Origin: Leptospira terpstrae serovar Hualin str. LT 11-33 = ATCC 700639
GTDB taxonomy: Bacteria; Spirochaetota; Leptospiria; Leptospirales; Leptospiraceae
Direction: 5' to 3'
Length of the DNA: 64,000 bases
Assembly: GCF_000332495.1 (NCBI RefSeq)
Contig: NZ_AOGW02000010.1
Coordinates: 868,001-932,000 of the forward strand
In this document: positions 35,387 to 44,307 of the stretch, in pieces
Numbering within the stretch: position 1 is the stretch's first letter
Layout of the letters: the number at the start of each line of letters is the position of its first letter
The notes under the pieces: generated by a model
What the model was told of the DNA's origin: nothing
The model's input: the letters and a program-made list of their open reading frames with translations, nothing else
Databases searched by the model: none
Made by a program: the position numbers and the translations under genes

Positions 35387-36561
35387 TTTACAGACAAGGA
35401 AACAATTACCATTTTTTCTTAAGTACAGCGGACTCTGTTGCTAGATTCCAATCGACCATTCAACCTTTTTATCCGATACCCCTGAAAAAAATACCGGAAC
35501 TCCCATCGGTAACAACAGACCCCATTCTCATTCCTCAGTTTCTATATTCCTTACAGTACAATAGACAATCCTTTCCTCCGATCCCTGTAGTAACACCTAC
35601 TTACCTAGGAAGTAAAAAACCTCTAAAAGAGGTAGAAACCAAACAAATACAGGGTTTTGGATCCTCCATTTCAGAAATTGGGGGAATCAAAAATTCTCCG
35701 TCTTGTCTCTTTCGCACCAAAAGAGACAAGTTCCAATCCGCAAAGTATCTTTCACTCCGAGACATCATCAATCCCGAACTATCAGAAACTTTAGTGTCTG
35801 AAAAAATAGGAACTCTCTACTTCGATGCTAAAAGTAAAACTTACCTCTTTCGCTTGGTATCCATTTTATTTTCAGGAACTCCCAAAGAAGAAGAAACCAT
35901 TGTCGCCAATTTGTTTCGTCATGAACCAGAGTTTGCCAAATTCTTAAACAAACAGATGTTTACTATAGAAATGGTTCCTTTAATCCATGGACCCTTTTTA
36001 CAAGAAATCTTACGTCATCATGAGGAAAGGTATATCAAATTCATTTTGCCAAAACTTTCCAAACCTGTTTTAGAAGTAGTACGATCTTCAATCTCCAAAA
36101 ACAAAATGAAACATATTTTAAATGGTCCCTCACAAAAACCACCGGAAGGAGAAGATTTGATTAAAGTCATTGAAACGGAAACTTTCAAACGTTTTGCAAG
36201 AAACATTTACTACGAAAAAGGTTCCATTTTTACTTATAAAGAAAAAGGAGAAGAGGAATTCAAAGAAGTGATACCATTTACAAATGCAGAAAAAATCAAC
36301 TTTTTTGTCTTAGGATCTTCTCTTAGTTTTTATGGGAAAACAGAGACAAAACTTTTCTTTAAAACAAAAGATTGGATCGAATGTTTACGATTTGATTTTT
36401 TTTTGTCACGTAAAGAAATCGAAACTTCCGAGTTCCATAGACTCCCACCGGAATTAATCATTGAAATTCCTTACTATTCTACAGGAATTTTTCTTGTCGG
36501 TGGTGGTATTACAAAAGAAAGAAAACCTTTTGAATTTTCCCTTTTGTGGTTTGATTACTGA
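35383..36561 (+). CDS. Divergent FliG-like protein
   Basis: The 392-residue protein has no signal peptide. Residues about 172-283 resemble the middle and C-terminal parts of flagellar motor switch FliG: EPEFAKFLNKQMFTIEMVPL (DPELAxxIxxxMFxFEDL in FliG), PFLQEILRHHEE, then a KHILNGPSQKP stretch at the place of FliG FRNMSKR, and FKRFARNIYYEKGSI. The first 165 and last 100 residues match nothing I recognise, and the EHPQ motif is absent. It starts with TTG, with no clear ribosome site, coupled to the preceding small gene. The similarity is weak, so this could also be an unrelated helical protein. Confidence 0.55.
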   Translation: MIYRQGNNYHFFLSTADSVARFQSTIQPFYPIPLKKIPELPSVTTDPILIPQFLYSLQYNRQSFPPIPVVTPTYLGSKKPLKEVETKQIQGFGSSISEIGGIKNSPSCLFRTKRDKFQSAKYLSLRDIINPELSETLVSEKIGTLYFDAKSKTYLFRLVSILFSGTPKEEETIVANLFRHEPEFAKFLNKQMFTIEMVPLIHGPFLQEILRHHEERYIKFILPKLSKPVLEVVRSSISKNKMKHILNGPSQKPPEGEDLIKVIETETFKRFARNIYYEKGSIFTYKEKGEEEFKEVIPFTNAEKINFFVLGSSLSFYGKTETKLFFKTKDWIECLRFDFFLSRKEIETSEFHRLPPELIIEIPYYSTGIFLVGGGITKERKPFEFSLLWFDY

Positions 36562-36624
36562 AGTGGACTTTAGAGGTTCTAATTTTAACTCGACTTTGAA
36601 TTCTTGATTTTCTAAAATCAACAC

Positions 36625-37296
36625 ATGCCAGAGAGAACAAACCAAAACTTTTTCAAACAGGGATTTCCATTCTTCATCGCTAGTTTGTTATTTGCTACTT
36701 ACTATATTTTTTTGTATCTTGTTCCTACGCCACCATTTGAGACTTCTCAATTATTTACCTGGATAACAGAATGGAAGATTTATATTCAAATCGCCGATGA
36801 AATTTTAATTTTTGCCACCCTCTCTTTACTTCCTTGTATTTACACTTTAATTAATCCCTTAAAAGAGAACCACTCGCCTAGTGCTTTATTTGCCTCTGCT
36901 TTATTTTTTTTACTTCTCGTTCCTATGTTAGTTCTAGTGGATTTACTTCTTGGACGACTTGTGTATCCTGTGAACAATTATCCAATGTCAGTTGACACGA
37001 TTGTTTTTACTTTAAGTTTGATCACAGGAACCATGCATATGATCTCTCTTGTTTTGGCCTTAGCGATTTTATTGTATGGGTTTTCTTTTAGAAAAAAACC
37101 ATGGGGTGGTTTGTTTTTTTTATTGGGGATTTACGGATTTGTATTTCAAATCATCGCAAGTTACCCCTGGCTCATTTCACCAGGGGTTCTTCTTTTTTGC
37201 CAACTCAGTTTTCCTATTTGGCTCCTTTCCTTCGGTTTTTATTTTCTAATGAACGAAAACAAACTTCCAAAAAAGAATCAAACGGACCTTAGCTAA
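36625..37296 (+). CDS. Multi-pass membrane protein of unknown function
   Basis: The 223-residue protein has about six membrane helices (near 13-33, 55-75, 85-108, 125-150, 158-175 and 182-208). I recognise no family or motif. A -10-like TAAAAT (about 36613) lies unusually close to the ATG, so the mRNA could start with little or no leader; the -35 is poor. It is the last gene of this plus-strand run, facing glpK. Confidence 0.6.
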   Translation: MPERTNQNFFKQGFPFFIASLLFATYYIFLYLVPTPPFETSQLFTWITEWKIYIQIADEILIFATLSLLPCIYTLINPLKENHSPSALFASALFFLLLVPMLVLVDLLLGRLVYPVNNYPMSVDTIVFTLSLITGTMHMISLVLALAILLYGFSFRKKPWGGLFFLLGIYGFVFQIIASYPWLISPGVLLFCQLSFPIWLLSFGFYFLMNENKLPKKNQTDLS

Positions 37297-37324
37297 ATTG
37301 TAATGTTACTAATTTTCGGTTTGT

Positions 37325-38821
37325 TTAATTTCCCGTTTTGACTCGAGTGATGGCCCAGTTCCATTTATCAATTTCTTCTTTTCTTTCACTTTCTTTCATC
37401 TTAGGAACAAACTGAGTGGTTTTCGTTTCTTCTTTTCTGAGACTTGCCACCGATTTAAAAAATCCTCTTTCTAATCCAGCAAGGTAGGCGGCACCAAGAA
37501 CCGTAGTATCAACGTTTTGTGGCCGGATCACTTTTGTTCCAAGAATATCTGCTTGGAATTGCATAAGCCAAGCATTGGAAGTGGCTCCCCCATCGACTCG
37601 CAAGAATTTCAATGGTTTACCCGTTTCTTTTTCCATAGCATTGGCAAGTTCATAGGATTGTAAAGCAATGGCTTTTAGAGCAGCTCTAGTGATCTGGGCT
37701 GGTGTTGTGTCACGAGAAAGTCCGAAGATAGCACCGCGTGCTTCCTGGTCCCAATGAGGAGCCCCAAGTCCAGCGAAGGCAGGAACAAAGACAATATCAT
37801 CTTTTGTTTTGATAGCTTTGACCAATTTTTCCGAATCTTTGGAATATTTAAAAAATTCTAAATTGTCCCGGAGAAACTGAACGACAGCCCCACCAATAAA
37901 AACGGATCCTTCTAAACAATACACTGTTTTTCCCTCTGGACCTAACGCTAGTGTGGTGATAAGGCCTTGGTTGGAAATTCTAAATTCATCACCCACATTG
38001 AAGAGTAAAAAACAACCAGTCCCGTATGTGTTTTTTGCTTCTCCAGGTTCTGTACAAAGTTGACCAAAAAGAGCCCCTTGTTGGTCACCCACAAGAGAAG
38101 AAATTGGAATTCCATCAGGTAAGGATTTTACTTGAGAGGTGAAACCAAATAGATTTTTGGAATTATATGCTTTAGGCAACATTGACATAGGAACTCGTAA
38201 AATATTACAAAGTTCTTCATCCCATTCTTTGGTTTGGATATTAAAAAGGAGAGTTCTTGAGGCATTGGTATGATCAGTTTTATGTTCTTTGTGGCCTGTT
38301 AGTTTGTATAAAAGCCATGTGTCGATAGTTCCAAACAACAACTCTCCCTTCTCTGCTTTCGCACGAGCACCTTTTACGTTATCCAGAATCCATTGGATTT
38401 TGGTTCCTGAAAAATAGGCATCAAGAACAAGTCCTGTTTTGTTTCGAAAGTTAGAATCTAAACTTTGTTTTTTTAATTCCTTACAGATATCTGAGGTTCT
38501 TCGGCATTGCCATACAATAGCGTTGTAAACAGGTTTGCCTGTCTTTTTATCCCAAACCACAGACGTTTCTCTTTGGTTTGTAATTCCAATGGCAACAGCA
38601 TCTTTTGGATTTAGTTTTCCATTTTTTATGGCAGCAACAATAAGTTTCTGTGTTTTTTCCCAAATCTCTTCTGGGTCATGTTCTACCCAACCAGGTTTTG
38701 GATAGAATTGTTTGAATTCTTGGTAAGCAGAAGAAATTACTTTTCCATTGTCGTTAAAACAAAAGGTACGAATCCCTGTAGTGCCTGCATCAATTCCGAT
38801 AATATAATTTTTTTTTGCCAT
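37325..38821 (-). CDS. glpK: Glycerol kinase
   Basis: GlpK phosphorylates glycerol to glycerol-3-phosphate with ATP. The 498-residue length is standard. IGIDAGTTGIRTFCF, GITNQRETSVVWDKKTGKP, the YFSGTKIQWIL region, GDQQGALFGQL and RVDGGATSNAWLMQ are family motifs. The ATG at 38821 follows the metallo-hydrolase gene by one base, so both are probably co-transcribed. No glpF or glpD is in the window. Confidence 0.96.
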   Translation of the reverse strand: MAKKNYIIGIDAGTTGIRTFCFNDNGKVISSAYQEFKQFYPKPGWVEHDPEEIWEKTQKLIVAAIKNGKLNPKDAVAIGITNQRETSVVWDKKTGKPVYNAIVWQCRRTSDICKELKKQSLDSNFRNKTGLVLDAYFSGTKIQWILDNVKGARAKAEKGELLFGTIDTWLLYKLTGHKEHKTDHTNASRTLLFNIQTKEWDEELCNILRVPMSMLPKAYNSKNLFGFTSQVKSLPDGIPISSLVGDQQGALFGQLCTEPGEAKNTYGTGCFLLFNVGDEFRISNQGLITTLALGPEGKTVYCLEGSVFIGGAVVQFLRDNLEFFKYSKDSEKLVKAIKTKDDIVFVPAFAGLGAPHWDQEARGAIFGLSRDTTPAQITRAALKAIALQSYELANAMEKETGKPLKFLRVDGGATSNAWLMQFQADILGTKVIRPQNVDTTVLGAAYLAGLERGFFKSVASLRKEETKTTQFVPKMKESERKEEIDKWNWAITRVKTGN

Positions 38822-38822
38822 C

Positions 38823-39779
38823 TTAAACCTCTATCTCCAAACCTTCATAAGCCATAATGATTTCTAATTTACCATGAGGATCAAACATCTCTTTGTATTT
38901 GAGAGCACGCAAATAAACCAAATCCAACTTTTCATCGTCGTAGGATGGATCATGATGAAACATGACTAGTTTTTTTACCTTAGCACGAAGGGCAATGTCT
39001 GTAGCAATGGATGCCGAACTATGACCCCAATCAATTTTTTGTAAAGATTCTTCAAACGTGTATTGTGTATCAAAAACAAGTACATCCGCATCGCGGAAAT
39101 AATCGATATAAGTATCAATATTTTCCATCTCTTCTAAATTGAATTCCGCATCGGAGGCAAAGATGATTGCCTTTCCCTCTTCCATAAACCGATAAGAAAA
39201 ACTTCCGCCCGGATGACGTACGGCTTTACTGAAAGCCTGGATATGTGGGCCTAGAGCGATTGTCTCTCCTTCTTCTAAGTATTGGAAGGTTTTTTTAGCC
39301 GCATAATGATCAAAGGATACTGGGAAATGTGTGAATACAAATTGGTGTTCTAATCTTTTTTCTGCATCGTTCATACAAGAAATAAATTCAAAATGATTTC
39401 CTGGTAAAAAGAGAGGAACAAAAAATGGAATTCCTTGGATATGATCCCAATGTGTATGTGTTAAAATCCAATAGGCATGGCCAGTGCCTTTTCCGAAATC
39501 AGAAGCCATAATTTGATTTCCCAGTTCCCTAAGACCAGTTCCCCCATCAATGATGATCAGGTTTCCTTCTTTGTCGCGAATTTCAACGCAAGTCGTATTA
39601 CCACCGTAAGTTGATGAGGAAGAAAAACTTAAAGAATCTAGAAAACTATGGATACTCTGTTCGTTTTGAATGTCAGTAGGACTTGCCAAAGAAAGAATTT
39701 TTTCTATTTTATGTTTAACACTTTCAGGCCGAATGGGTGAACCAATGGAACCGCGGACACCCCAAAACTTGATTTTCAT
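38823..39779 (-). CDS. Metallo-beta-lactamase-fold hydrolase
   Basis: The 318-residue cytoplasmic protein begins MKIKFWGVRGSIGSP and carries THTHWDHIQG, RHPGGSFSYRF, FASDAEF and MFHHDPSYDD, the metal ligand set of a phosphodiesterase-like MBL subgroup, with an unusual W in HxHWDH. The substrate is unknown; cyclic nucleotide or phosphodiester hydrolysis has been proposed for relatives but cannot be shown here. It lies one base before glpK. A 19-base palindrome is upstream, in the gap shared with the STAS gene. Confidence 0.8.
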   Translation of the reverse strand: MKIKFWGVRGSIGSPIRPESVKHKIEKILSLASPTDIQNEQSIHSFLDSLSFSSSSTYGGNTTCVEIRDKEGNLIIIDGGTGLRELGNQIMASDFGKGTGHAYWILTHTHWDHIQGIPFFVPLFLPGNHFEFISCMNDAEKRLEHQFVFTHFPVSFDHYAAKKTFQYLEEGETIALGPHIQAFSKAVRHPGGSFSYRFMEEGKAIIFASDAEFNLEEMENIDTYIDYFRDADVLVFDTQYTFEESLQKIDWGHSSASIATDIALRAKVKKLVMFHHDPSYDDEKLDLVYLRALKYKEMFDPHGKLEIIMAYEGLEIEV

Positions 39780-39808
39780 TGCTCTTTTTCTAGAGTCCTT
39801 TTTTGAAA

Positions 39809-39827
39809 AATCAAACGTTTTTTGATT
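39809..39827. promoter_or_regulatory. Palindrome between divergent metallo-hydrolase and STAS genes
   Basis: AATCAAA-CGTTT-TTTGATT is a perfect 7-5-7 inverted repeat in the 85-base gap between the minus-strand hydrolase-glpK pair and the plus-strand STAS gene. It may be an operator serving one or both. No T-run suitable for a strong terminator follows. Confidence 0.4.
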
Positions 39828-39864
39828 GTATTTGACTCTTTCAGATGTTGTCTTAACTGAAGTT

Positions 39865-40182
39865 ATGTTTCAGTATGAAATCAATCGAGAAAACGATAAG
39901 GCCATCGTCCATTTGAATGGATCCTTGTCCCTAAGAGACACTCCGAAATTTCGAACCGATTTAAAAACACTGATTGATTCACCGGAAGTCCAAGAGCTGG
40001 TCTTAGACTTTAAAAATTTGAGTTATCTAGATTCATCCGGAATCGGAATCCTACTCCATTCTTACAGTTGGACAAAAGAAAAAAAGAAACAGGTTCGCAT
40101 CATCCATTTATCCGCTGAAGTTCGAACCATATTTACTGTTGCCAATTTACTGGATATCTTCCAGCTAAAAGAAGAAACCTAA
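39865..40182 (+). CDS. STAS-domain anti-sigma factor antagonist
   Basis: The 105-residue protein is a single STAS domain (SpoIIAA/RsbV type). VHLNGSLSLRDTPKFRTDL and the phosphoacceptor motif LSYLDSSGIGILLHSY are clear; the second Ser of DSSG is the expected phosphorylation site. It would bind an anti-sigma kinase or other switch partner, none of which is next to it. The frame is open to 39826, but ATG 39865 gives MFQYEINREN, the usual start. Its end overlaps convergent pssA by four bases. Confidence 0.88.
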   Translation: MFQYEINRENDKAIVHLNGSLSLRDTPKFRTDLKTLIDSPEVQELVLDFKNLSYLDSSGIGILLHSYSWTKEKKKQVRIIHLSAEVRTIFTVANLLDIFQLKEET

Positions 40183-40934
40183 ACTCGGTAATCTTGTATC
40201 GTTTGAATGAGAAACGAAACAATCCCAGAAAACACATAAAACCCAACTGCTCCATACATTACATAGGGCCAACGGTAAAAACCGATAGCGAGCAATAAAA
40301 GTCCAAGACCTACAATACTAATCCCTAGTTTTTTCCAAGAAAAAAGTCCCCGGATGGCCACTTGTGGTTTGCTGTATCTTAATGTGGAAACCATAAGAAG
40401 AGCTGTAATCACAAAAAACAATACTGCCGTCCATAATGGAACTTGAGATACAGAAAATACTAAAGGAAAAATTCCGATGACAACTCCGGCTACAGGAGAA
40501 GGAAGTCCATTGAATGATTTTGGATCGTGAGCTACATTAAAACGTGCCAACCGATAAGCCGCACAGATCGGATACAAAGCGGCAATAAACATCCCCAAAG
40601 GAAAATAGTCAGGTTTGTCAAAGATATCCAATTTGATATCATAAAAGAACATTTTGTATGACAAAAATCCGGGCGCAATTCCGAAAGTGGTTAGATCTGC
40701 TAAACTATCTAAATCAGCACCAAGTTCACTTGTACAGTTAAGCGCACGCGCAGCCATCCCATCAAATCCATCGAATAACGCAGCTAAGATGATAAACACT
40801 CCTGCTAGCGTATAAAGTTCATGGGAATTTGGTTGCGATGGATTTGTTTCGGCAACAAGTAACATAGAAACAAACCCTAAGGTTAAGTTTCCGAGAGTGA
40901 GTGTATTTGGAATCCAGGTAAGTTTTAGTTTCAT
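40179..40934 (-). CDS. pssA: CDP-diacylglycerol-serine O-phosphatidyltransferase
   Basis: PssA makes phosphatidylserine, the precursor of phosphatidylethanolamine, at the inner membrane. The 251-residue protein has about seven hydrophobic segments and the CDP-alcohol phosphotransferase motif FDGMAARALNCTSELGADLD (D-G-x2-A-R-x8-G-x3-D) followed by SLADLTTFGIAPG, the pssA subtype. It overlaps tsaD by ATGA at its start. Phosphatidylethanolamine synthesis from serine fits a Gram-negative-type envelope. Confidence 0.92.
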   Translation of the reverse strand: MKLKLTWIPNTLTLGNLTLGFVSMLLVAETNPSQPNSHELYTLAGVFIILAALFDGFDGMAARALNCTSELGADLDSLADLTTFGIAPGFLSYKMFFYDIKLDIFDKPDYFPLGMFIAALYPICAAYRLARFNVAHDPKSFNGLPSPVAGVVIGIFPLVFSVSQVPLWTAVLFFVITALLMVSTLRYSKPQVAIRGLFSWKKLGISIVGLGLLLLAIGFYRWPYVMYGAVGFYVFSGIVSFLIQTIQDYRV

Positions 40935-41956
40935 ATTATTTGTTCAAAGTTTCGCTTGGGGCTTACCTTAAAGTCGAGCCCCACAAAAGATTTTTGTTTC
41001 CAAAGGTGGTATCCAAGACATGCCACCATCGCTCCGTTATCTGTGCAGTAAATTTTTTTGCCAGGATAAAATAGGTCAAATTTAGACCTGTTTTTTTCCG
41101 CTTCCAAACACTCCCGAAGGGTCCCGTTCGCAAGTACCCCTCCGGCTGCCACTACAGTCCGAATTCCCGTTTTTTGAATGGCTTTGCGGATATTGCGAGT
41201 GACCAATTCAAAAGCAGTCTTTTGGAAAAAGTAGGAAATTTTTTCCACAGGAGGGGCTATGGAATTTGCCTTCAAGTAGTAGAGAACAGCAGTCTTAAGC
41301 CCACTATAAGAAAACCGAATCCGATCTTCCCCATCTTCCTTTAAAAGTTTAGGAAAAGGATTCACTTCCGCCTTGTCTACTTGGTAGGCATTAGCTTTGG
41401 CCTCTAGATAGGGACCACCGGGATAAGGAAGGTTTAGAACTGCACTCACCTTATCGAAGGCTTCTCCGAGAGAATCGTCCTCCGTGTCCGCAAGGATTTG
41501 TAAATCACCAAACCCCCTGTATAAATAAATAGAAGAATTTCCGCCAGAAAGAAGTACTCCAAGCCAAGGAAATGGAGGAAGTTCTCTTTCCAAACCAATC
41601 ACAGCCAAATGTGCCTCGAGATGGTTGACTGCAACAATCGGAACATTATGAACCAATGAAATACAACGTGCGAGTTGTGCCCCAATCATCAGAGACCCAA
41701 CTAACCCCGGATAGCTGGTAACTGCTACGTATTCCAAATCAGAAAATTCAACGCCTGCCTCTTCCATGGATACAGATAGTATTGAATTGATTTTTTCTAA
41801 ATGGGCTCGGGAAGCAATCTCTGGAACCACTCCCCGGTAAGGGGAATGGGAATCAATTTGGCTATATACTTTTAGGGAAAGTAGTTCCCTACCATCACGA
41901 ACGATGGCAACGGAAGTTTCATCACAGCTAGATTCAATTCCTAACCCGTAGGCCAT
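40931..41956 (-). CDS. tsaD: tRNA N6-threonylcarbamoyladenosine transferase TsaD
   Basis: TsaD transfers the threonylcarbamoyl group to A37 of ANN-decoding tRNAs together with TsaB and TsaE. The 341-residue protein shows GIESSCDETSVA, metal-binding NHLEAHLAVIG, LSGGNSSIYL and the late VVAAGGVLANGTLR and CTDNGAMVACLG. It shares TAATG with ctp upstream and ATGA with pssA downstream. Confidence 0.95.
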   Translation of the reverse strand: MAYGLGIESSCDETSVAIVRDGRELLSLKVYSQIDSHSPYRGVVPEIASRAHLEKINSILSVSMEEAGVEFSDLEYVAVTSYPGLVGSLMIGAQLARCISLVHNVPIVAVNHLEAHLAVIGLERELPPFPWLGVLLSGGNSSIYLYRGFGDLQILADTEDDSLGEAFDKVSAVLNLPYPGGPYLEAKANAYQVDKAEVNPFPKLLKEDGEDRIRFSYSGLKTAVLYYLKANSIAPPVEKISYFFQKTAFELVTRNIRKAIQKTGIRTVVAAGGVLANGTLRECLEAEKNRSKFDLFYPGKKIYCTDNGAMVACLGYHLWKQKSFVGLDFKVSPKRNFEQII

Positions 41957-43335
41957 TACTTCAAAACGCGAATGGCTTCCGCAAGTTGGGTATCTAAATC
42001 CAATCGAGGTTTTGAATTGGAAGAACCAGCTCTCATTTCATTGAATAAAAAAATACGGCAAACCGAATCCGAAATCGTAAGATTTTCTTTTTTTAAAATC
42101 GCTGCAAAATCAGATAAAGCAACGTCGTTGTATTCAGCATGTGTTTCTAAAAATGGGCGAATTAAATTCTTTTTAAAAAGTTTTTCTAAAGCATACTTTT
42201 CATCTTCACTAGCGGCAATCGGATTTATGATATAGTCAGGTGTGATTCCTTTTCCGTGAATGGACACACCGGATGGAGTGTAGTATTTTTGAATGGTAAT
42301 CGCAACTCCCGTTCCCCCAGAAAGCGGAAAAATCGACTGCACACTTCCCTTTCCAAAACTTTGGGTACCTACAACCACAGCGCGTTTCTGATCTTTTAAC
42401 GCACCTGCTAAGATTTCAGAAGCACTGGCAGACCCGCCATTCACAAGAATAGCAATAGGAATGTCTAAAAACTTTTTCTCTTTTTTATCTGCTTTATAAC
42501 TTTTGACGAGTACACCACCGCGACCTTTCACAGATACAATCTCTGCCTCAGGTGGTAAAAAAAGATCAGCTAGATCAATTGCCAAATCCAAAAGCCCACC
42601 AGGATTCATTCTTAAATCAATCACTAGTTTTTTGGCACCAGCTTCCTTCAAATTGGTAACTGCTGTTGCAAATTCTTTGGCTGTGGTTTCTTTACCCATA
42701 AACTGAACAAGTTTGATATAACCTGTTTCTGCCTCAGGCAAATAATGGGATCTTACATAACGGATTTGGATCAGTTCTCTAACTAAGTTTACAACAAAAG
42801 GATCTTTGATTCCCTTTCTTTCTATTTTCATAGATATGGAAGATCCAACTTCTCCTCTCATCATTGCGATAGATTCCGATAGAGAAACAGATTTGGTGCT
42901 TTTACCGTTGATCTCGGTGATTTTGTCTTGGGGTTGAAGACCGGCTTTCCATGCAGGAGTTCCTTCAATAGGTGCAACAATGATAAAGGCATTTTCTTGG
43001 AAACTAATCTCAACACCAATTCCACCAAAACTTCCTTTGGTTTCATTTTGTAATTCACCGAATTCATCGGTATCTAAAAATCGAGTATGAGGATCACCTA
43101 AACTCTGTAAGGCTCCAAGGATTGCCCCAGTATAGATTTTTTTCTCTTCTTGTGGGTCCACATAATCATTTTCAATATAAGATACAACTTCATGAAGAAT
43201 TTGTAAGTATTTTTCCCCATCAGTGGAAATGGCCTTTACTTTCTCTGTGCTAACAACAAAAACAAGTGTCACCAAACAGAGGGTAATACTTCCCCAAACC
43301 AAACGTTCGGATATTTTGATTTTATTCATTTCCAT
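41956..43335 (-). CDS. Carboxyl-terminal processing protease (S41)
   Basis: This exported serine protease trims C-termini of periplasmic or membrane proteins. The 459-residue protein has an N-terminal signal anchor (about 12-32), a PDZ domain (about 85-175, FGGIGVEISFQE to SIAMMRGE) and the S41 domain with NGGSASASEILAGAL (catalytic Ser) and VVGTQSFGKGSVQ (catalytic Lys). The start overlaps the end of the small lipoprotein gene by 14 bases; M1 and M3 are both possible starts. The last 80 residues extend past the core as in CtpA relatives. Confidence 0.93.
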   Translation of the reverse strand: MEMNKIKISERLVWGSITLCLVTLVFVVSTEKVKAISTDGEKYLQILHEVVSYIENDYVDPQEEKKIYTGAILGALQSLGDPHTRFLDTDEFGELQNETKGSFGGIGVEISFQENAFIIVAPIEGTPAWKAGLQPQDKITEINGKSTKSVSLSESIAMMRGEVGSSISMKIERKGIKDPFVVNLVRELIQIRYVRSHYLPEAETGYIKLVQFMGKETTAKEFATAVTNLKEAGAKKLVIDLRMNPGGLLDLAIDLADLFLPPEAEIVSVKGRGGVLVKSYKADKKEKKFLDIPIAILVNGGSASASEILAGALKDQKRAVVVGTQSFGKGSVQSIFPLSGGTGVAITIQKYYTPSGVSIHGKGITPDYIINPIAASEDEKYALEKLFKKNLIRPFLETHAEYNDVALSDFAAILKKENLTISDSVCRIFLFNEMRAGSSNSKPRLDLDTQLAEAIRVLK

Positions 43336-43612
43336 AAATTGACTCGTATAGGGCTTTGTTTTCTTTTTTTAACATTTCTTTTGCTTCTGGGATGGACAAC
43401 CGGTAAACTTCACAAGCTTCTTCGAAAAGTGCAATGTCTGTAGGAGTGGGTCTTTTGGTATCAGCCATAAGTCCTGTTTGGATTCGATTTTGAGCAAACC
43501 GTTCCAAGACACGTTTTAAATCATAGGCATCAATTTCTTGTTTTTTGGGTGCGCAAGAGAGGATAAGGGAAAGAAGGAGAAATGTTGGGAAAGAGAAGAG
43601 ATGTTTCGACAT
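43322..43612 (-). CDS. Small lipoprotein of unknown function
   Basis: The 96-residue protein has a signal sequence ending in the lipobox LSLILSC (Cys about 20), then a charged, helical mature part (EIDAYDLKRVLERFAQNR). The frame is open to 43648, but ATG 43612 gives a proper signal peptide. It overlaps ctp by 14 bases and lies just after lexA in the same direction; its function may be linked to the protease, though nothing in the sequence shows this. Confidence 0.65.
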   Translation of the reverse strand: MSKHLFSFPTFLLLSLILSCAPKKQEIDAYDLKRVLERFAQNRIQTGLMADTKRPTPTDIALFEEACEVYRLSIPEAKEMLKKENKALYESIYGNE

Positions 43613-43648
43613 CCCTTCTAAACTCACTCCCAACCAAGGTTTGGTCAA

Positions 43649-44257
43649 TCAGTAAATGCGATAGAGTCCGATTAGTTTCCCAATTATCGTAGCCTTTTTG
43701 GTACGAATGGGTTTTAGTTTCACGTTTCTTGGTTCCAGACGGATCATATCTGGTTCTTTATAAAACACTTTCAGGGTAGCTTCGTTCTCAATCATGGCAA
43801 CTACGATTTCCCCATTCCTCGCTGTGTCTTTTTTTTGGATGATCGCAATGTCTCCATCACTGATACCAGCTTCCACCATAGAATCTCCTTTCACTCGTAA
43901 AGCAAAGGTTCCCGGTTTGGTCGCGAGATCTTCTGGAACTGCAATGTATTCTTCGATATTTTCTTCGGCAAGGATGGGAGATCCCGCTGCCACTTGGCCA
44001 AGGAGGGGAATACCCGAAGCACGAACGAGAAGTGCCTCTTCCCCATTTCCTTTCAGTAGTTCAATGGCACGGCTTTGGTTTTTAGAAGTACGAATATAAC
44101 CTTTTTTTTCAATCGCCTTTAAGTGGTCATAGGCCCCTTTGGCGGTGATTCCGAACTGGTCCCCAATCTCACGGATGGTGGGAGGGAAACCCTTCTCGCG
44201 GACCGTGTCCGATATATATTGTAGGACAAATTCTTGTTTTTCCGTGAGGTCTTTCAT
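43649..44257 (-). CDS. lexA: LexA repressor of the SOS response
   Basis: LexA represses DNA damage genes and cuts itself when RecA is activated. The 202-residue protein has an N-terminal winged helix (about 1-66, with FPPTIREIGDQFGITAKGAYDHL), the cleavage site VAAG (Ala91-Gly92), the catalytic Ser126 in KGDSMVEAGI and Lys163 in ATLKVFY. All parts are intact. The ATG has no ribosome site; a strong promoter ends seven bases before it. The gene is followed by the lipoprotein-ctp-tsaD-pssA run. Confidence 0.95.
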   Translation of the reverse strand: MKDLTEKQEFVLQYISDTVREKGFPPTIREIGDQFGITAKGAYDHLKAIEKKGYIRTSKNQSRAIELLKGNGEEALLVRASGIPLLGQVAAGSPILAEENIEEYIAVPEDLATKPGTFALRVKGDSMVEAGISDGDIAIIQKKDTARNGEIVVAMIENEATLKVFYKEPDMIRLEPRNVKLKPIRTKKATIIGKLIGLYRIY

Positions 44258-44264
44258 ACTAAAC

Positions 44265-44293
44265 AGATAACTAGGAAATGGGCGTTATGTCAA
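44265..44293 (-). promoter_or_regulatory. lexA promoter, probably giving a leaderless mRNA
   Basis: On the minus strand TTGACA (44288-44293) and TTATCT (44265-44270) are 17 bases apart. Seven bases separate the -10 from the lexA ATG, so transcription would start at or next to the A of the start codon. No Shine-Dalgarno sequence is present. Two CCTAGTT copies lie 30 bases apart across the promoter. Confidence 0.6.
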
Positions 44294-44307
44294 CAAAAAA
44301 CTAGGAG

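Noticed and set aside
38823..39779. Assignment as class II cAMP phosphodiesterase
   Set aside because: The metal motifs are shared by many MBL hydrolases and the family-specific signature is not clear.
44258..44293. Canonical SOS box before lexA
   Set aside because: Only TTTG-TTGAC-ATAA is seen; the second half does not match CAAA.
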